From NCBI GenBank assembly GCA_027941995.1, contig CP115966.1:434001-498000 (forward strand): a stretch of DNA of 64,000 bases, written 5' to 3'. The stretch is from Erythrobacteraceae bacterium WH01K. GTDB lineage: Bacteria; Pseudomonadota; Alphaproteobacteria; Sphingomonadales; Sphingomonadaceae. This document shows, piece after piece, positions 26,676-35,976 of this stretch (the stretch's first letter is position 1; each line of letters begins with the position of its first letter). The translations under genes were made by a program, and so were the position numbers. Under the pieces are notes generated by a model. It saw only the letters and a list, made by a program, of their open reading frames with translations, was not told the DNA's origin and ran no database searches.

Positions 26676-27200
26676 ATGATGAGCGAAGACAACGCTGACA
26701 AGAAGGATTTCGTCGCGGCCCCGTCGCCGACGGAACAGGTTCTGACCGAGGCACCACCCAAGCCTCCGCGCGCCCGCGTGGACGATGCGGTGGAGCCTGC
26801 TGCGGAAACGCCGAAACAGACCATGGAGCGCAAGCGGGACTACCTTGAAGGGTTTCTCCAGAAGAAACCGGAAGAGGCCGGTCCGGGCGGCGCCGGCGGA
26901 CCCTTGCAGGAAGCCGTGATCGCCGCGCTGAAGGAAATCTACGATCCGGAAATCCCGGTGAACATCTACGATCTGGGCCTGATCTACGGCGTAGAGGTCG
27001 ATGACGAGAGCGATGTCACGGTCACGATGACCCTGACCACGCCGCATTGCCCGGTCGCGGAAACCATGCCGGGCGAAGTCGAGCTGCGCGCGGCCAGCGT
27101 GCCGGGCGTACGCGATGCCGAGGTCAATCTCGTCTGGGACCCGCCATGGGGTCCGGACAAGATGACCGACGAGGCGCGGCTCGAACTGGGGATGCTGTGA
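26676..27200 (+). CDS. SUF-system MIP18/DUF59 protein (SufT-like)
   Basis: The 174-residue protein has a disordered charged N-terminus (about 65 residues) and a DUF59 domain: EAVIAALKEIYDPEIPVNIYDLGLIYGVEV, TMTLTTPHCPVAETMP and VNLVWDPPWGPDKMTDEAR. The Cys in TTPHCP is the conserved family residue. SufT-type proteins help deliver Fe-S clusters to targets. AGGA five bases upstream supports ATG 26676; a second ATG follows directly. Its TGA shares a base with the next ATG. Confidence 0.93.
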   Translation: MMSEDNADKKDFVAAPSPTEQVLTEAPPKPPRARVDDAVEPAAETPKQTMERKRDYLEGFLQKKPEEAGPGGAGGPLQEAVIAALKEIYDPEIPVNIYDLGLIYGVEVDDESDVTVTMTLTTPHCPVAETMPGEVELRAASVPGVRDAEVNLVWDPPWGPDKMTDEARLELGML

Positions 27201-27556
27201 TGGCGCAAAGCACCCTTCGCGAACGCCCCGCAGCTGTCATCCTCACGCCCGCTGCCGAGCAGCGTGTGGCCGACCTCATGGCCAAGGCCCCCGACGATGC
27301 GATCGGCGTCAAACTCTCGACGCCGCGCCGCGGCTGCTCGGGCCTCGCCTATTCGGTCGATTACGTGACCGAAGAAGCCAGCTTGGACGAGAAGATCGAG
27401 ACGCCCGGCGGCGTGTTCTACATCGACAGTGCCAGCGTGCTCTACCTGATCGGCAGCACGATGGACTGGGTTGAAGACGACTTCACCGCCGGTTTCGTGT
27501 TCGAGAACCCGAATGCCAAGGGCGCGTGTGGCTGCGGCGAAAGCTTCATGGTCTGA
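27200..27556 (+). CDS. sufA: A-type Fe-S carrier protein (SufA/IscA/HesB)
   Basis: The 118-residue product has all three conserved cysteines of A-type carriers: RRGCSGLAY (near residue 45) and GACGCGES near the C-terminus (about residues 109-111). It accepts clusters from SufBCD and hands them to apo-proteins. The ATG overlaps the stop of the previous gene. It is the last gene of the suf operon. Confidence 0.96.
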   Translation: MAQSTLRERPAAVILTPAAEQRVADLMAKAPDDAIGVKLSTPRRGCSGLAYSVDYVTEEASLDEKIETPGGVFYIDSASVLYLIGSTMDWVEDDFTAGFVFENPNAKGACGCGESFMV

Positions 27557-27642
27557 CGGCTTCCGCCACGAAAATTGGCGAGCTGCTTAACCTGTTAGAA
27601 AGGTTTGCCGAAACTTTGTCGCGGCCGCCCCATTGGTTGAGT

Positions 27643-27939
27643 ATGAGACCTTTCGTTCCCATCGCCGCCGCAATCGCCATGTTTTCTGCGCCGCCGCTCC
27701 ACGCCGAAAGCAAGCCGGGGGCAGAGCCTCTGCGCGCGGTCGCCGAGACACGGCGCAAGGTGGTCGGTGAAACCAAGGCGAAGCGGTCCGGCAAACGTTA
27801 TGCGACCGGGCAGGTGGCTGCCCGCATCCTTCGCGGCGCGCATGTGCGCCTTCGCGAGGGGGTCCACCGGATCACGGCGCGCCGAACGGTCCAGCGGCGT
27901 GTGGCGGCCAACGGGATGCCGCTATTCGAATTCCAGTAA
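27643..27939 (+). CDS. Small secreted basic hypothetical protein
   Basis: The 98-residue precursor starts MRPFVPIAAAIAMFSAPPLHA, a signal peptide with cleavage after LHA. The mature part is strongly basic (many Arg and Lys) and ends NGMPLFEFQ. The frame is open upstream to 27526, but those residues overlap the sufA end and are not needed. No family recognised. It lies 86 bases after sufA and convergent to the following pseudogene. Confidence 0.65.
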   Translation: MRPFVPIAAAIAMFSAPPLHAESKPGAEPLRAVAETRRKVVGETKAKRSGKRYATGQVAARILRGAHVRLREGVHRITARRTVQRRVAANGMPLFEFQ

Positions 27940-27945
27940 CGGCGA

Positions 27946-28894
27946 TCAGTCTTCTTGGGCGAGCCGTTCGAGCAGCTGGCGTTCCAAGGGATCGAGCTCG
28001 CCATCGGCGTCGATCATGCTGTCGAGCCAGGCCTGTTCGTTGCCGGTGACGATCTCGCCCGCTGCCGCTTGCGCGGTGTAGTCGGGAGCGGGACGCCAGG
28101 CTGGTTTCCGGTCGAACACCACGCCGAGATTGTTGCGGACCCGCGGCATCTCGCGCGCCATGCGGCCCATGAACCGGCCGACCTTGCGCCTATTGTCGGC
28201 GATGAACGCTTCGAGTTCTTTCACCCGGTCATGGCTCAGCTGCGCGCGCGTCAGTTCGAAGCCGCGCAGGTAATTGGCGATCCCGTCGATGAAGAGCGGC
28301 GCCCATTCGGCCGCGTTGTCGTGGCCAAGCGTCGCGTCCTTGATCCGGAACAGCATTTCGGCATCGAACCGGCTGACGGCGGCAGGGCCGTGACCGCCGC
28401 TCGCAAAGATGACGCGGCGCAACAATTCGCATTCCGCGGGCTGACATGGGTAGCCGACAGCTCGCCGCCGCAACGCGTCGGGCCGGTCCCGGTCATTACG
28501 GCATCCTCGATCTGCCGCAGCGTGTAACGCTTCAGCTTTTCGGGCACGTTTTACGCGCGCTCGACCACCCGCACCAGCAGTTCGAGCTCGGCAACGGTCT
28601 CGAGATGCCCGTCGGCGTCCAGCGCACCGATCAGCCAGTCGGCTTCCTCTTCGTTGCACATGTGCTTGGGCTCGGTGCCGTTGAGCACGAATTCGGTCAG
28701 CGCCTCGACGAAGAAATCGACCCATTCGCGGCCGGGATTTTCGACCTGATGATTGATCGCGAAGATCGCCTCGGCCTCGTCGCGGGAAACTGTCCGTCGC
28801 CCCAGCCGAGGCGGCGCAGCGACTGGATTACTTCGGGCGAATCGTGGCGGTCGGCGGCCACGGCTCTGGCCAGATCTGCAAACTGGATGCTCAT
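27946..28894 (-). pseudogene. Disrupted gene for a calcium-binding/TerB-like helical protein
   Basis: Reading on the minus strand from ATG 28894 (MSIQFADLARAVAADRHD) the protein continues through three frame segments that together make about 315 residues. First lesion: a missing base in TTTCCC near 28788-28793 shifts GWGDGQF into RDEAEAIFAINHQ. Second: an in-frame TAA after VRVVERA (near 28554), where CAA would read through to NVPEKLKRYTLRQIED. Third: a missing C in the CCC near 28437-28440 shifts ATHVSP into AECELLRRVIF. The two ends carry DADGHLETVAELELL and DADGELDPLERQLLERL, which look like EF-hand/TerB-type acidic loops. Real decay or assembly indels at homopolymers are both possible; the nonsense codon favours decay. 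Confidence 0.8.
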
Positions 28895-28987
28895 GCGAAG
28901 TCTAGTCCTCTGTGATACCCTGCGGGGATGGCAGAACATCCTTAAATCGCCCTTACCTCCTTTATCGAAGCCTGTTCGCCCCGGCCC

Positions 28988-29419
28988 CTAGCGCCCGAGA
29001 GCGCGGACGCATGCGGCCCGGTCGACATCGAGTGCATCCGAGGTTCGCCGCGCATCGACATAGGTGGCAGTCGGCTGCGCCCCGGGGCGCAGCGGGTAAA
29101 GATAGATGTCGAGAACGCACGGTTCGCCGGCGAATTGCAGCTTGCGCGCATCACCTTCGATCACGTCGAGCCTGGGGGCGCCGAAGCGCGAGGTGAGGCC
29201 CGCTGCAGTCTGGCCGATGACCCCCTCGAGACCGGAGATATCCATCACGCGCGGTGCGATGAACCCGCCGGTCGGCGGAGCGGGCCGCGTGCTTGGCACG
29301 GGAACGCTGACGCGCGGCGTCGGATTGCCCGGCTGCACCGTTCCCTGGCTGGATTGGGGGACGGTCGTCGCGCAGGCGGCGACCAGCGGCAAGAGGGCAA
29401 GGGCGAGGATTTTACGCAT
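28988..29419 (-). CDS. Hypothetical lipoprotein
   Basis: The 143-residue precursor starts MRKILALALLPLVAACA, with lipobox VAAC at about residues 13-16. A Pro/Ser/Thr-rich linker follows, and the C-terminal part contains two cysteines (EPCVLDIYLYPL and AACVRAL). I recognise no named family. The start overlaps the end of the EI24 gene by eight bases, so the two are probably co-transcribed. Confidence 0.85.
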   Translation of the reverse strand: MRKILALALLPLVAACATTVPQSSQGTVQPGNPTPRVSVPVPSTRPAPPTGGFIAPRVMDISGLEGVIGQTAAGLTSRFGAPRLDVIEGDARKLQFAGEPCVLDIYLYPLRPGAQPTATYVDARRTSDALDVDRAACVRALGR

Positions 29420-30122
29420 CGGGAGGAGGATTCCTGCGAACTTTCGACTGGACGAGATGGGTTGCGGCCGCCGCCCCGATTACAGGCGCCAGCAGGTTTG
29501 CGAAAGGCACGGTGAGCAGAGCGGCAATCGCCCCGCCGAGGAGAAAGCGCGTTCCGCCGCCAAGGGGCGGGATATCGGCCCGGTCGAGGCGGTGGCGCAC
29601 CCATGCCAGATCCTGGAGTTCGCGGCCCAGCAACCACGCATTGATCACCCAGAACAGGGCGACCGTGCCAACGCCCGTGACCAGCAGGACCAGCGCGAGG
29701 GGCAGGGCCAACAGGTTGACGGCCAGCGCCCTGAAGGCGGAACGAGCGCTTTCGCCGATGCTTTCGCGCAGCGGCACGGGGCGGGCCGTTCGCTCCGCCT
29801 CGGGATAGAAACGCGCCTCGACAGCGCGGACGATGTCTTCCGCGTAGAACTGGATCACCGCGAGGGCGACGATGCGGAACAGAAGCCAGCCGCCGATACC
29901 GATGGCCAGCACGGCGGCGAGCGCGGCGATTTCCTCGCTCATGTCGCCGGTCCATTGCTCGATAAAGGCCTGGAGCAATGCGAAGCTGCCGATGCCCAGG
30001 GCCGCGAACATCACGATCGTGACGATCACCGATTTGACGAGCACGCGCAGGATGGCGGGGTCCGCCAATTGTCCGGCGGCGCGGCCGAGTGCTGCGGGAA
30101 GGGACATGCCAGGTAACGCCAT
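29412..30122 (-). CDS. EI24-domain integral membrane protein (CysZ-like)
   Basis: The roughly 236-residue protein has four to five hydrophobic segments (VLVKSVIVTIVMFAALGIG, IAALAAVLAIGIGGWLLF, ALAVNLLALPLALVLLV, ALFWVINAWLLGREL, FLLGGAIAALLTVPFANLLAPVIG). The GREL and later LGGG pattern matches EI24/CysZ. CysZ mediates sulfate uptake in enterobacteria; the function in alphaproteobacteria is less clear. Start choice is uncertain: GTG 30164, ATG 30122 and ATG 30107 are all in frame, and none has a strong ribosome site. Confidence 0.87.
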   Translation of the reverse strand: MALPGMSLPAALGRAAGQLADPAILRVLVKSVIVTIVMFAALGIGSFALLQAFIEQWTGDMSEEIAALAAVLAIGIGGWLLFRIVALAVIQFYAEDIVRAVEARFYPEAERTARPVPLRESIGESARSAFRALAVNLLALPLALVLLVTGVGTVALFWVINAWLLGRELQDLAWVRHRLDRADIPPLGGGTRFLLGGAIAALLTVPFANLLAPVIGAAAATHLVQSKVRRNPPPDA

Positions 30123-30263
30123 GTCGCGGGCATCGGGCGACGGGCCGCGCAAGTCAATCGGCACGAGTTCTCGCGAGCAGGGGGCGGGGCTTGGCCTTGC
30201 GCGTTCCAGCGGCTAGGCGCGCAGGGCACATCCTCCTTCCCCGAACGAAAGACACGCAGCACC

Positions 30264-31259
30264 ATGTCCGACCCCAAATTCGACGTCGTCGCGATCGGCA
30301 ATGCCATCGTCGACATCCTTGCGCCCTGCGAGGATGCGACCATCGAGCAGCTTGGCCTTGCCCGTGGCGGCATGTCGCTGGTCGATGCGGAAGGCGCGGA
30401 CAGGCTGTATGACGCGATGGGCCCGGCGACCGAGAAATCGGGCGGCAGTGCGGCCAATACGCTGGCGGGCCTTGCGGCGCTCGGCACGAAATGCGCCTTT
30501 ATCGGGCAGGTGGCCGACGACCAGTTCGGCAAGGTCTTTGCCCACGACATCCGTTCTGCGGGCATCGCTTTCGATACGCCGGCGCGCGAGGAAGAACCGC
30601 CGACGGGACGCTGCCTGATCTTCGTGACGCCCGACGGGGAGCGGACGATGAACACCTTTCTGGGTGCAGGACAGTTCCTGCCCGCAGGTGCGCTGGACGA
30701 GGACCTGATCGCGAGCGGCGCGATCCTCTATCTCGAAGGCTATCTCTGGGATCCCGAAGAACCGCGCAAGGCCATGCGGCGCGCCATCGACGTCGCCCGC
30801 GGCGCGGGGCGCAAGGTCGCCTTCACCGCCAGCGAGAGCTTCGTCATCGACCGCCATGGCGACGATTTCCGCGCGATGATCGCCGACGGCGTGATCGACA
30901 TCCTGTTCGTCAACGAAAGCGAGCTGGCCACGCTGACGGGCGAGGATGATTTCGAGGCAGGCCTCGACCGCCTGTCGGGCGATGTCCCGGTGCTGGTCGC
31001 GACGAAGGGCGAGCACGGGGCTGTCGCCATCGCTGGCCGAACCCGCGCCGACGTCGCGGCGCAGCCGGTCGACAAGGTGGTCGACACCACCGGTGCGGGC
31101 GACCAGTTCGCCGCCGGTTTCCTCTCCGGCCATGCAGCGGGCATGGACCTCGAGACCTGTCTCAAGCGCGGAGCGATCGCGGCGGCCGAAGTCATCAGCC
31201 ATATCGGCCCGCGTCCCGAAACCGACATGAAGGCCCTGATGGAAAAGCACCTCGGCTAG
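30264..31259 (+). CDS. PfkB-family sugar/nucleoside kinase (adenosine kinase-like)
   Basis: The 331-residue protein shows VVAIGNAIVDILA at the start, GGSAANTLAGLAALG in the ribokinase N-terminal signature, and the C-terminal PfkB signature VDTTGAGDQFAAGFLSG with the catalytic Asp. It phosphorylates a sugar or nucleoside with ATP. Its closest described group is the adenosine-kinase-like PfkB proteins of alphaproteobacteria, but the substrate is inference. It stands alone, convergent with the response regulator gene. Confidence 0.92.
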   Translation: MSDPKFDVVAIGNAIVDILAPCEDATIEQLGLARGGMSLVDAEGADRLYDAMGPATEKSGGSAANTLAGLAALGTKCAFIGQVADDQFGKVFAHDIRSAGIAFDTPAREEEPPTGRCLIFVTPDGERTMNTFLGAGQFLPAGALDEDLIASGAILYLEGYLWDPEEPRKAMRRAIDVARGAGRKVAFTASESFVIDRHGDDFRAMIADGVIDILFVNESELATLTGEDDFEAGLDRLSGDVPVLVATKGEHGAVAIAGRTRADVAAQPVDKVVDTTGAGDQFAAGFLSGHAAGMDLETCLKRGAIAAAEVISHIGPRPETDMKALMEKHLG

Positions 31260-31483
31260 GCAGGCTGGCCCAGTCGCCGCGAAGTTGTCGATGTTGACAG
31301 TGGCGTTCCGGCTGAGACCCGTTTATTCCATCGGAATAGCAACAGCTTATGGCGCTTTCGCGAAGTTGACACTTCGCCGCAAAGCGATGCGAAAACGCAG
31401 CTTGGGGGGTGGGTTGCAGCAATGGGAAAGAGCCCGTCCTCGCTAGCGACCGGACCGCGTGTAGGACAGCTTCTTCCGACCGA

Positions 31484-31843
31484 TCAGCCGGCCTTGCGCT
31501 GTTCTTCCATGCCGAGCAGCGCGCCGATGACATCGTCGGCAGGCCGGGGCTTCTCCAGCACCGGAGCGTTCATTTCGCGCAGGTGTTCGCCGATGCGGTT
31601 TAGGTCGCCGGTATGCAGCAGGAACGGGATGCCTGCATCCTGAAGCCGGTCCGCCGTTTCGTAGCACGTCTCGTTCGGGCCGAGGCTGACATCCAGGATG
31701 GCCCCTGCAACGCCGCCTTGCTCGATCAGAGAAAGCGCCTGCGCGTTGTTCGACGCGGTGACGGCCTCGTAGCCTGCGTCCTCCAGCGCGAACTGGAGGT
31801 CCATGGCAATCAGCGGCTCGTCTTCCAGGACGAGGTATTTCAT
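31484..31843 (-). CDS. Single-domain response regulator paired with LOV kinase (LovR-like)
   Basis: The 119-residue protein is a receiver domain only: acidic pocket LEDEPL, phosphoacceptor Asp in GAILDVSLG (near residue 51), Thr/Ser site in FLLHTGD and the Lys in VLEKPRPADD. There is no output domain. Its ATG overlaps the kinase stop (ATGA). Such stand-alone receivers act as phosphate sinks or adaptors; in Caulobacter LovR works with LovK to tune the general stress response, and a similar role is inferred here. Confidence 0.93.
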   Translation of the reverse strand: MKYLVLEDEPLIAMDLQFALEDAGYEAVTASNNAQALSLIEQGGVAGAILDVSLGPNETCYETADRLQDAGIPFLLHTGDLNRIGEHLREMNAPVLEKPRPADDVIGALLGMEEQRKAG

Positions 31844-32934
31844 TCCGCTGCCCCTGCCGTTGGCTGCATGGGAACCGCGATTCGCACGCGCAGGCCGGCC
31901 GGGTCCCAATCCTTGTGCATGGTCCCTTGCGCGAATTTCAGTAGCGTCTCGGCAATGTCGAAGCCGGTTCCGCGTGCAGGCGGCGGACCATCGACCGGGG
32001 GGCCGCCCGCCTCGATCCATTCCAGTTCCAGCGCGGGCCCGGCATCGGCATCCTCTGCATGATGCCAGCGGACCGTTACGGTTCCGGCGGTGTTGGAAAG
32101 CGCCCCGTATTTCGTCGCATTGGCCGCCAGTTCGTGCAGGGCGAGGCCGATCGCCGAAATGGCATTGGGCTCCGTGCGGACGCCGTTCCCTTCGAACACG
32201 ATGCGGTCGGCTTCGGGGTCGTAGGGCGCCAGCACCGACCGGATCGCCTGCCCGACATGGATCGTGCCCAGCGCCGCATCGTCCAGTGTGGGTTCGTAGG
32301 ACCGGCCTAGCGCCTGTACGCGTTCGTTGATCTTGCGCGATACCTCGCGGGCATCCATCGAACGCCCCGTGATGTTCACGATGCCTCCGACGACGGCAAA
32401 GATGTTCTTCATCCGGTGCGAGATTTCGCGGGCAATGGCCTTTGCGTGTTTTTCCTCTGCGCGCGACTGGTGGATGTCGGTCACGTCCCACTGGCTGCCG
32501 AAGAAATAGATAAGCTCGCCCTCGGCATTGTAGATCGGGCCGAGATGCAGCGTGTTCCAGAAGGTGCTGCCGTCTTTCCGGTAATTGAGCAGTTCGACGA
32601 CGACGACGCTTTCACTTTTCAGCGCCTCGCGGATCTTCGCGACCTGACCGGGATCGGTATCCGGCCCCTGCAGGAACCGGCAGTTGCGCCCGACGACTTC
32701 GTCGCTGCTGTAACCGGTGAGCTGTTCGAACGCTTCGTTGCAGAAGACGATGGGATCGTCCTCGATCCGGGGGTCCGTCAGGCACACCGCCATGCGGGTC
32801 TGCGCCATGGCCTGTTCGAACAGCAGGCCGGTGGCGCCGCCGAAGGTTTCGGCGCGGTCGCCTCGCGAAACGATCGCGCGGTGGGCCTGGTTGGACGATT
32901 TCAATTCGCCCTTCGTATCGTCCTGCCGCGCCAC
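31840..32934 (-). CDS. Blue-light LOV-domain HWE histidine kinase
   Basis: The 364-residue soluble protein has a LOV/PAS domain (about residues 40-150) with the flavin-adduct motif GRNCRFLQGPDTDP (photoactive Cys near residue 82) and the downstream NYRKDGSTFWN and YFFGSQWDVTD strands. The kinase part has phosphoacceptor REISHRMKNIFAVVGG (His near 171), N-box LHELAANATKYGALS (near 265) and LEWIE, the WxE of HWE kinases. Length and order match the light-regulated EL346/EL368 kinases of Erythrobacter litoralis. GTG 32934 is chosen for GAGGGA seven bases upstream; other starts are possible because the frame is open to 33099. Confidence 0.94.
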   Translation of the reverse strand: MARQDDTKGELKSSNQAHRAIVSRGDRAETFGGATGLLFEQAMAQTRMAVCLTDPRIEDDPIVFCNEAFEQLTGYSSDEVVGRNCRFLQGPDTDPGQVAKIREALKSESVVVVELLNYRKDGSTFWNTLHLGPIYNAEGELIYFFGSQWDVTDIHQSRAEEKHAKAIAREISHRMKNIFAVVGGIVNITGRSMDAREVSRKINERVQALGRSYEPTLDDAALGTIHVGQAIRSVLAPYDPEADRIVFEGNGVRTEPNAISAIGLALHELAANATKYGALSNTAGTVTVRWHHAEDADAGPALELEWIEAGGPPVDGPPPARGTGFDIAETLLKFAQGTMHKDWDPAGLRVRIAVPMQPTAGAAE

Positions 32935-33010
32935 GGAAGCGTCCCTCGTCGATGATTGCTTTTTGTTACGCCCTCCTAACGTCGCAGAGGGCGCGAAGGG
33001 TCCGGCGGAA

Positions 33011-34288
33011 TCACTTTTGCGCTTCGCGCTCCACTTCGCGCCAGCCGATGTCGCGGCGGCAGAAGCCGGACGGAAAGTCGATGGCATCGACTGCGCCATA
33101 GGCTGCCGCTTTCGCCTCGGTCACATTGTCGCCCATGGCGGTGACGTTCAGCACGCGTCCGCCATTGGCGACCAGTGTCTCGCCATCGCGCTTCGTGCCT
33201 GCGTGGAAGACCTTTGCGCCGTCCTCTTCGGCCGAGCCAAGTGCGATTGCGCCGCCTTTTTCCGGCGTGCCGGGATAGCCGTTCGCGGCCATCACCACGG
33301 TCAGCGCGGTCCGCCCGTTGAAGGAGACGTCCTCCGCTTCGCCCAGTCGTCCCTCGGCGCAGGCCAGCATCAGCGTGGCCAGGTCGCTCTCCAACCGCAT
33401 CATCAGCACCTGGCATTCCGGATCGCCGAAACGGGCATTGTATTCGATCAGTTTCGGGCCGTCTTCGGTCAGCATCAGTCCGGCATAGAGCACGCCTGTA
33501 TAGGGCATCCCCTCGGTCCGGAGCGTATCGACCGTGGGCTGCACGATCTCGCCCAGGACGCGGGCCTGCAAATCGGGCGTCAGCACACGCGCGGGGGAAT
33601 AGGCGCCCATGCCGCCGGTATTGGGACCTTCGTCGCCTTCGCCCACCCGCTTGTGATCCTGCGCGCTGCCGAAGGGGACGACGGTGGTCCCGTCGGTCAG
33701 GGCGAAGAAGCTGGCTTCCTCCCCGGTCATGAACTCCTCGATCACGACTTCCGCGCCGGCCTGCCCGAAACGGCCGCCGAACATGTCGCGCAATTCCACC
33801 AGCGCGGCTTCCTTCGTTTCGGGAATGACCACGCCTTTCCCTGCGGCAAGACCGTCTGCCTTCAGCACGTAAGGCGGGGAGAACCGGTCCAGCGCATCGC
33901 GCGCTTCCTCGAACGAACGCGTGCGGACATAGCCAGCGGTGGGAATGTCCGCCCGTTCGCACAAATCCTTGGTGAAGCCCTTGCTGCCTTCCAGCTGGGC
34001 TGAGTCCTTGTCAGGGCCGAACACCGCGATACCGGCAGCGCGCAGGGCATTGCCGAGGCCGTCCACCAGCGGCGCTTCGGGTCCGACGACCACCAGCGCG
34101 ATGTCTTCCGCCTTGCAGAATGCCAGCACCGCTGCATGGTCGGCAGGATCGAGGTCGACGCAGGTCGCATCCTCTGCAATGCCGGGGTTCCCGGGGGCAG
34201 CGAACAGCTTCGCGACTTGCGGGGATTGCGCCAGCTTCCACGCCAGCGCATGTTCGCGCCCGCCCGAACCGATCAGCAGGATATTCAT
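33011..34288 (-). CDS. purD: Phosphoribosylamine-glycine ligase
   Basis: The 425-residue product starts [19 protein letters not shown] and contains the ATP-grasp core [45 protein letters not shown] and [14 protein letters not shown]. It makes GAR, the second step of purine synthesis. The ATG is only five bases from the ATG of the divergent xseA gene. It lies 76 bases upstream of the LOV kinase on the same strand. Confidence 0.98.
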   Translation of the reverse strand: MNILLIGSGGREHALAWKLAQSPQVAKLFAAPGNPGIAEDATCVDLDPADHAAVLAFCKAEDIALVVVGPEAPLVDGLGNALRAAGIAVFGPDKDSAQLEGSKGFTKDLCERADIPTAGYVRTRSFEEARDALDRFSPPYVLKADGLAAGKGVVIPETKEAALVELRDMFGGRFGQAGAEVVIEEFMTGEEASFFALTDGTTVVPFGSAQDHKRVGEGDEGPNTGGMGAYSPARVLTPDLQARVLGEIVQPTVDTLRTEGMPYTGVLYAGLMLTEDGPKLIEYNARFGDPECQVLMMRLESDLATLMLACAEGRLGEAEDVSFNGRTALTVVMAANGYPGTPEKGGAIALGSAEEDGAKVFHAGTKRDGETLVANGGRVLNVTAMGDNVTEAKAAAYGAVDAIDFPSGFCRRDIGWREVEREAQK

Positions 34289-34293
34289 GGCTC

Positions 34294-35748
34294 ATGCCCT
34301 TTGACAGTGACGACAATAGCGGCCTCGTAGCGAAGGGTCGCAGCGGCGACAACGCCGAGCCGGTCAGCGTGTCCGACCTGTCGGCCCGGCTGAAACGCAC
34401 GGTGGAGGACCAGTTCGGCTTCGTCCGCCTGCGCGGCGAACTGTCGGGGGTGAAGCGCGCCGCGTCGGGTCATCTCTATTGCAGCCTGAAAGACGACAAG
34501 GCGGTGATCGACGGGGTGATGTGGAAAGGCAATGCCGGGCGCCTGCCGTTTCAGCCGGAAGACGGGCTGGAAATCGTCGCGAGTGGCAAGCTGACGACCT
34601 ATCCCGGGCGCAGCAAATACCAGATCGTGATGGAGCGGATGGAGCTGGCCGGCGAAGGCGCGCTGCTGGCCCTGCTGGAAAAAACGCGGGCGAGGCTGGA
34701 GGCGGAAGGGCTGTTCGCCCGCGAACGCAAGCGCGCTTTGCCCTACCTGCCTCGCACCATCGGCGTGGTGACCTCGCCCACCGGCGCGGTGATTCGCGAC
34801 ATCCTGCACCGGCTGGCAGACCGCTTCCCCAGCCATGTCGTCGTCTGGCCCGTGCTGGTGCAGGGGCAGGGCGCGGCCGACCAGGTGAGCGCGGCCATTC
34901 GCGGCTTCGGCGCCATTCCGGCAGGCGGACCGGTCCCGCGTCCCGACCTGCTGATCGTGGCGCGCGGCGGCGGCTCGATCGAGGATCTGTGGAGCTTCAA
35001 CGAGGAAAGCGTGATCCGCGCCATCGCCGAATCGCCCATTCCCGTCATCAGCGCCGTGGGGCACGAGACGGATACCACGCTGGCCGACTACGCCGCCGAC
35101 CGCCGCGCGCCGACGCCGACTGCCGCTGCGGAAATGGCCGTGCCGGTGCGGGCGGAGCTTGCCGCGATGCTCGGTGATTTCGGTGTGCGCCAGCAGCGCA
35201 GCGTATTGCGACCGCTCGAACTGGGGCGCGAACGGCTGGAGGCGCGGGTCCAGCGCCTGCCGAAGCTGGACGCGCTGCTGCAACCGCAGGCGCAGAAGCT
35301 GGACGATTTGGCGGACAGGCTGAAACGCGGGCTGGAGAACCGCGCGCGCGATGGCCGCGAACGGCTGGGCCGCGCGCAGCTGGCGCCGTCCATCCTGACC
35401 CGCGCCCACCGCGATGCCGCGCGCAGCCTCGCCGCCATCCGCCTGACGCCCGACCTGCCTCGCCAGAAGCTGGTTCGCCAGCAGGAACGGCTGGACGCAC
35501 TCGCCCGTGTCCATGGTTCGCTCGACCCGCGTGCCCCGCTGGAACGTGGCTATGCGCTGGTGCAGGATGCGGAAGGCCGGCTGGTCCGCCGCAAGGCCGA
35601 GGCGGAGAAAGCGGGCTCGCTCTCCATTCAGTTTGCAGACGGGGTGCTTGCGGTAGGAAAGGGACACACCGCGCCCGCTGCGCGCAAGCCTGTCCGCCGC
35701 AAGAAGCCAGCCGCAGGCGGCGATGCGCAGCAGGGTTTGTTCGATTGA
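34294..35748 (+). CDS. xseA: Exodeoxyribonuclease VII large subunit
   Basis: The 484-residue protein has an N-terminal OB fold (VSVSDLSARLKRTVEDQFGFVRLRGELSG and KDDKAVIDGVMWKG), the catalytic core (GVVTSPTGAVIRDILHRLADRFP, LIVARGGGSIEDLWSFNEE and SAVGHETDTTLADYAADRRAPTPTAAAE) and a coiled-coil C-terminal part. With XseB (not here) it degrades single-stranded DNA. The frame is open upstream to 34120 but the ATG at 34294 gives the family N-terminus. No clear Shine-Dalgarno precedes it. Confidence 0.97.
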   Translation: MPFDSDDNSGLVAKGRSGDNAEPVSVSDLSARLKRTVEDQFGFVRLRGELSGVKRAASGHLYCSLKDDKAVIDGVMWKGNAGRLPFQPEDGLEIVASGKLTTYPGRSKYQIVMERMELAGEGALLALLEKTRARLEAEGLFARERKRALPYLPRTIGVVTSPTGAVIRDILHRLADRFPSHVVVWPVLVQGQGAADQVSAAIRGFGAIPAGGPVPRPDLLIVARGGGSIEDLWSFNEESVIRAIAESPIPVISAVGHETDTTLADYAADRRAPTPTAAAEMAVPVRAELAAMLGDFGVRQQRSVLRPLELGRERLEARVQRLPKLDALLQPQAQKLDDLADRLKRGLENRARDGRERLGRAQLAPSILTRAHRDAARSLAAIRLTPDLPRQKLVRQQERLDALARVHGSLDPRAPLERGYALVQDAEGRLVRRKAEAEKAGSLSIQFADGVLAVGKGHTAPAARKPVRRKKPAAGGDAQQGLFD

Positions 35749-35772
35749 CCTGCCATTGCTAGAGACCCGCCT

Positions 35773-35976
35773 ATGCTCATGTCATCCCGCGACCAGCTCG
35801 CCAAGCTGCGCTACGAAGCCAGCTCCTTCCGTGTCCTGAAAGCCGGGCGCCACGTCGCCTGCGCGGTATCGGGCGAACTCATCGCGCTCGAAGACCTGCG
35901 TTACTGGAGCGCGGACCTGCAGGAACCCTATGCCAGCGCCGAAATCGCGACGAAGCGCCTGCTGGAGGCGCAGTGA
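35773..35976 (+). CDS. DUF2093 family protein
   Basis: The 67-residue protein matches DUF2093: AKLRYEASSFRVLKAGRHVACAVSGELIALEDLRYWSADLQEPY. Its function is unknown. A second ATG at 35779 is also possible. Its TGA shares a base with the ATG of the M23 peptidase gene (TGATG), so the two are coupled. It follows xseA by 24 bases. Confidence 0.92.
   Translation: MLMSSRDQLAKLRYEASSFRVLKAGRHVACAVSGELIALEDLRYWSADLQEPYASAEIATKRLLEAQ

Noticed and set aside
31360-31377. Perfect 7-bp hairpin GCGAAGT/ACTTCGC between convergent genes
   Set aside because: No T-run on either side, so intrinsic termination is not supported; function unclear.
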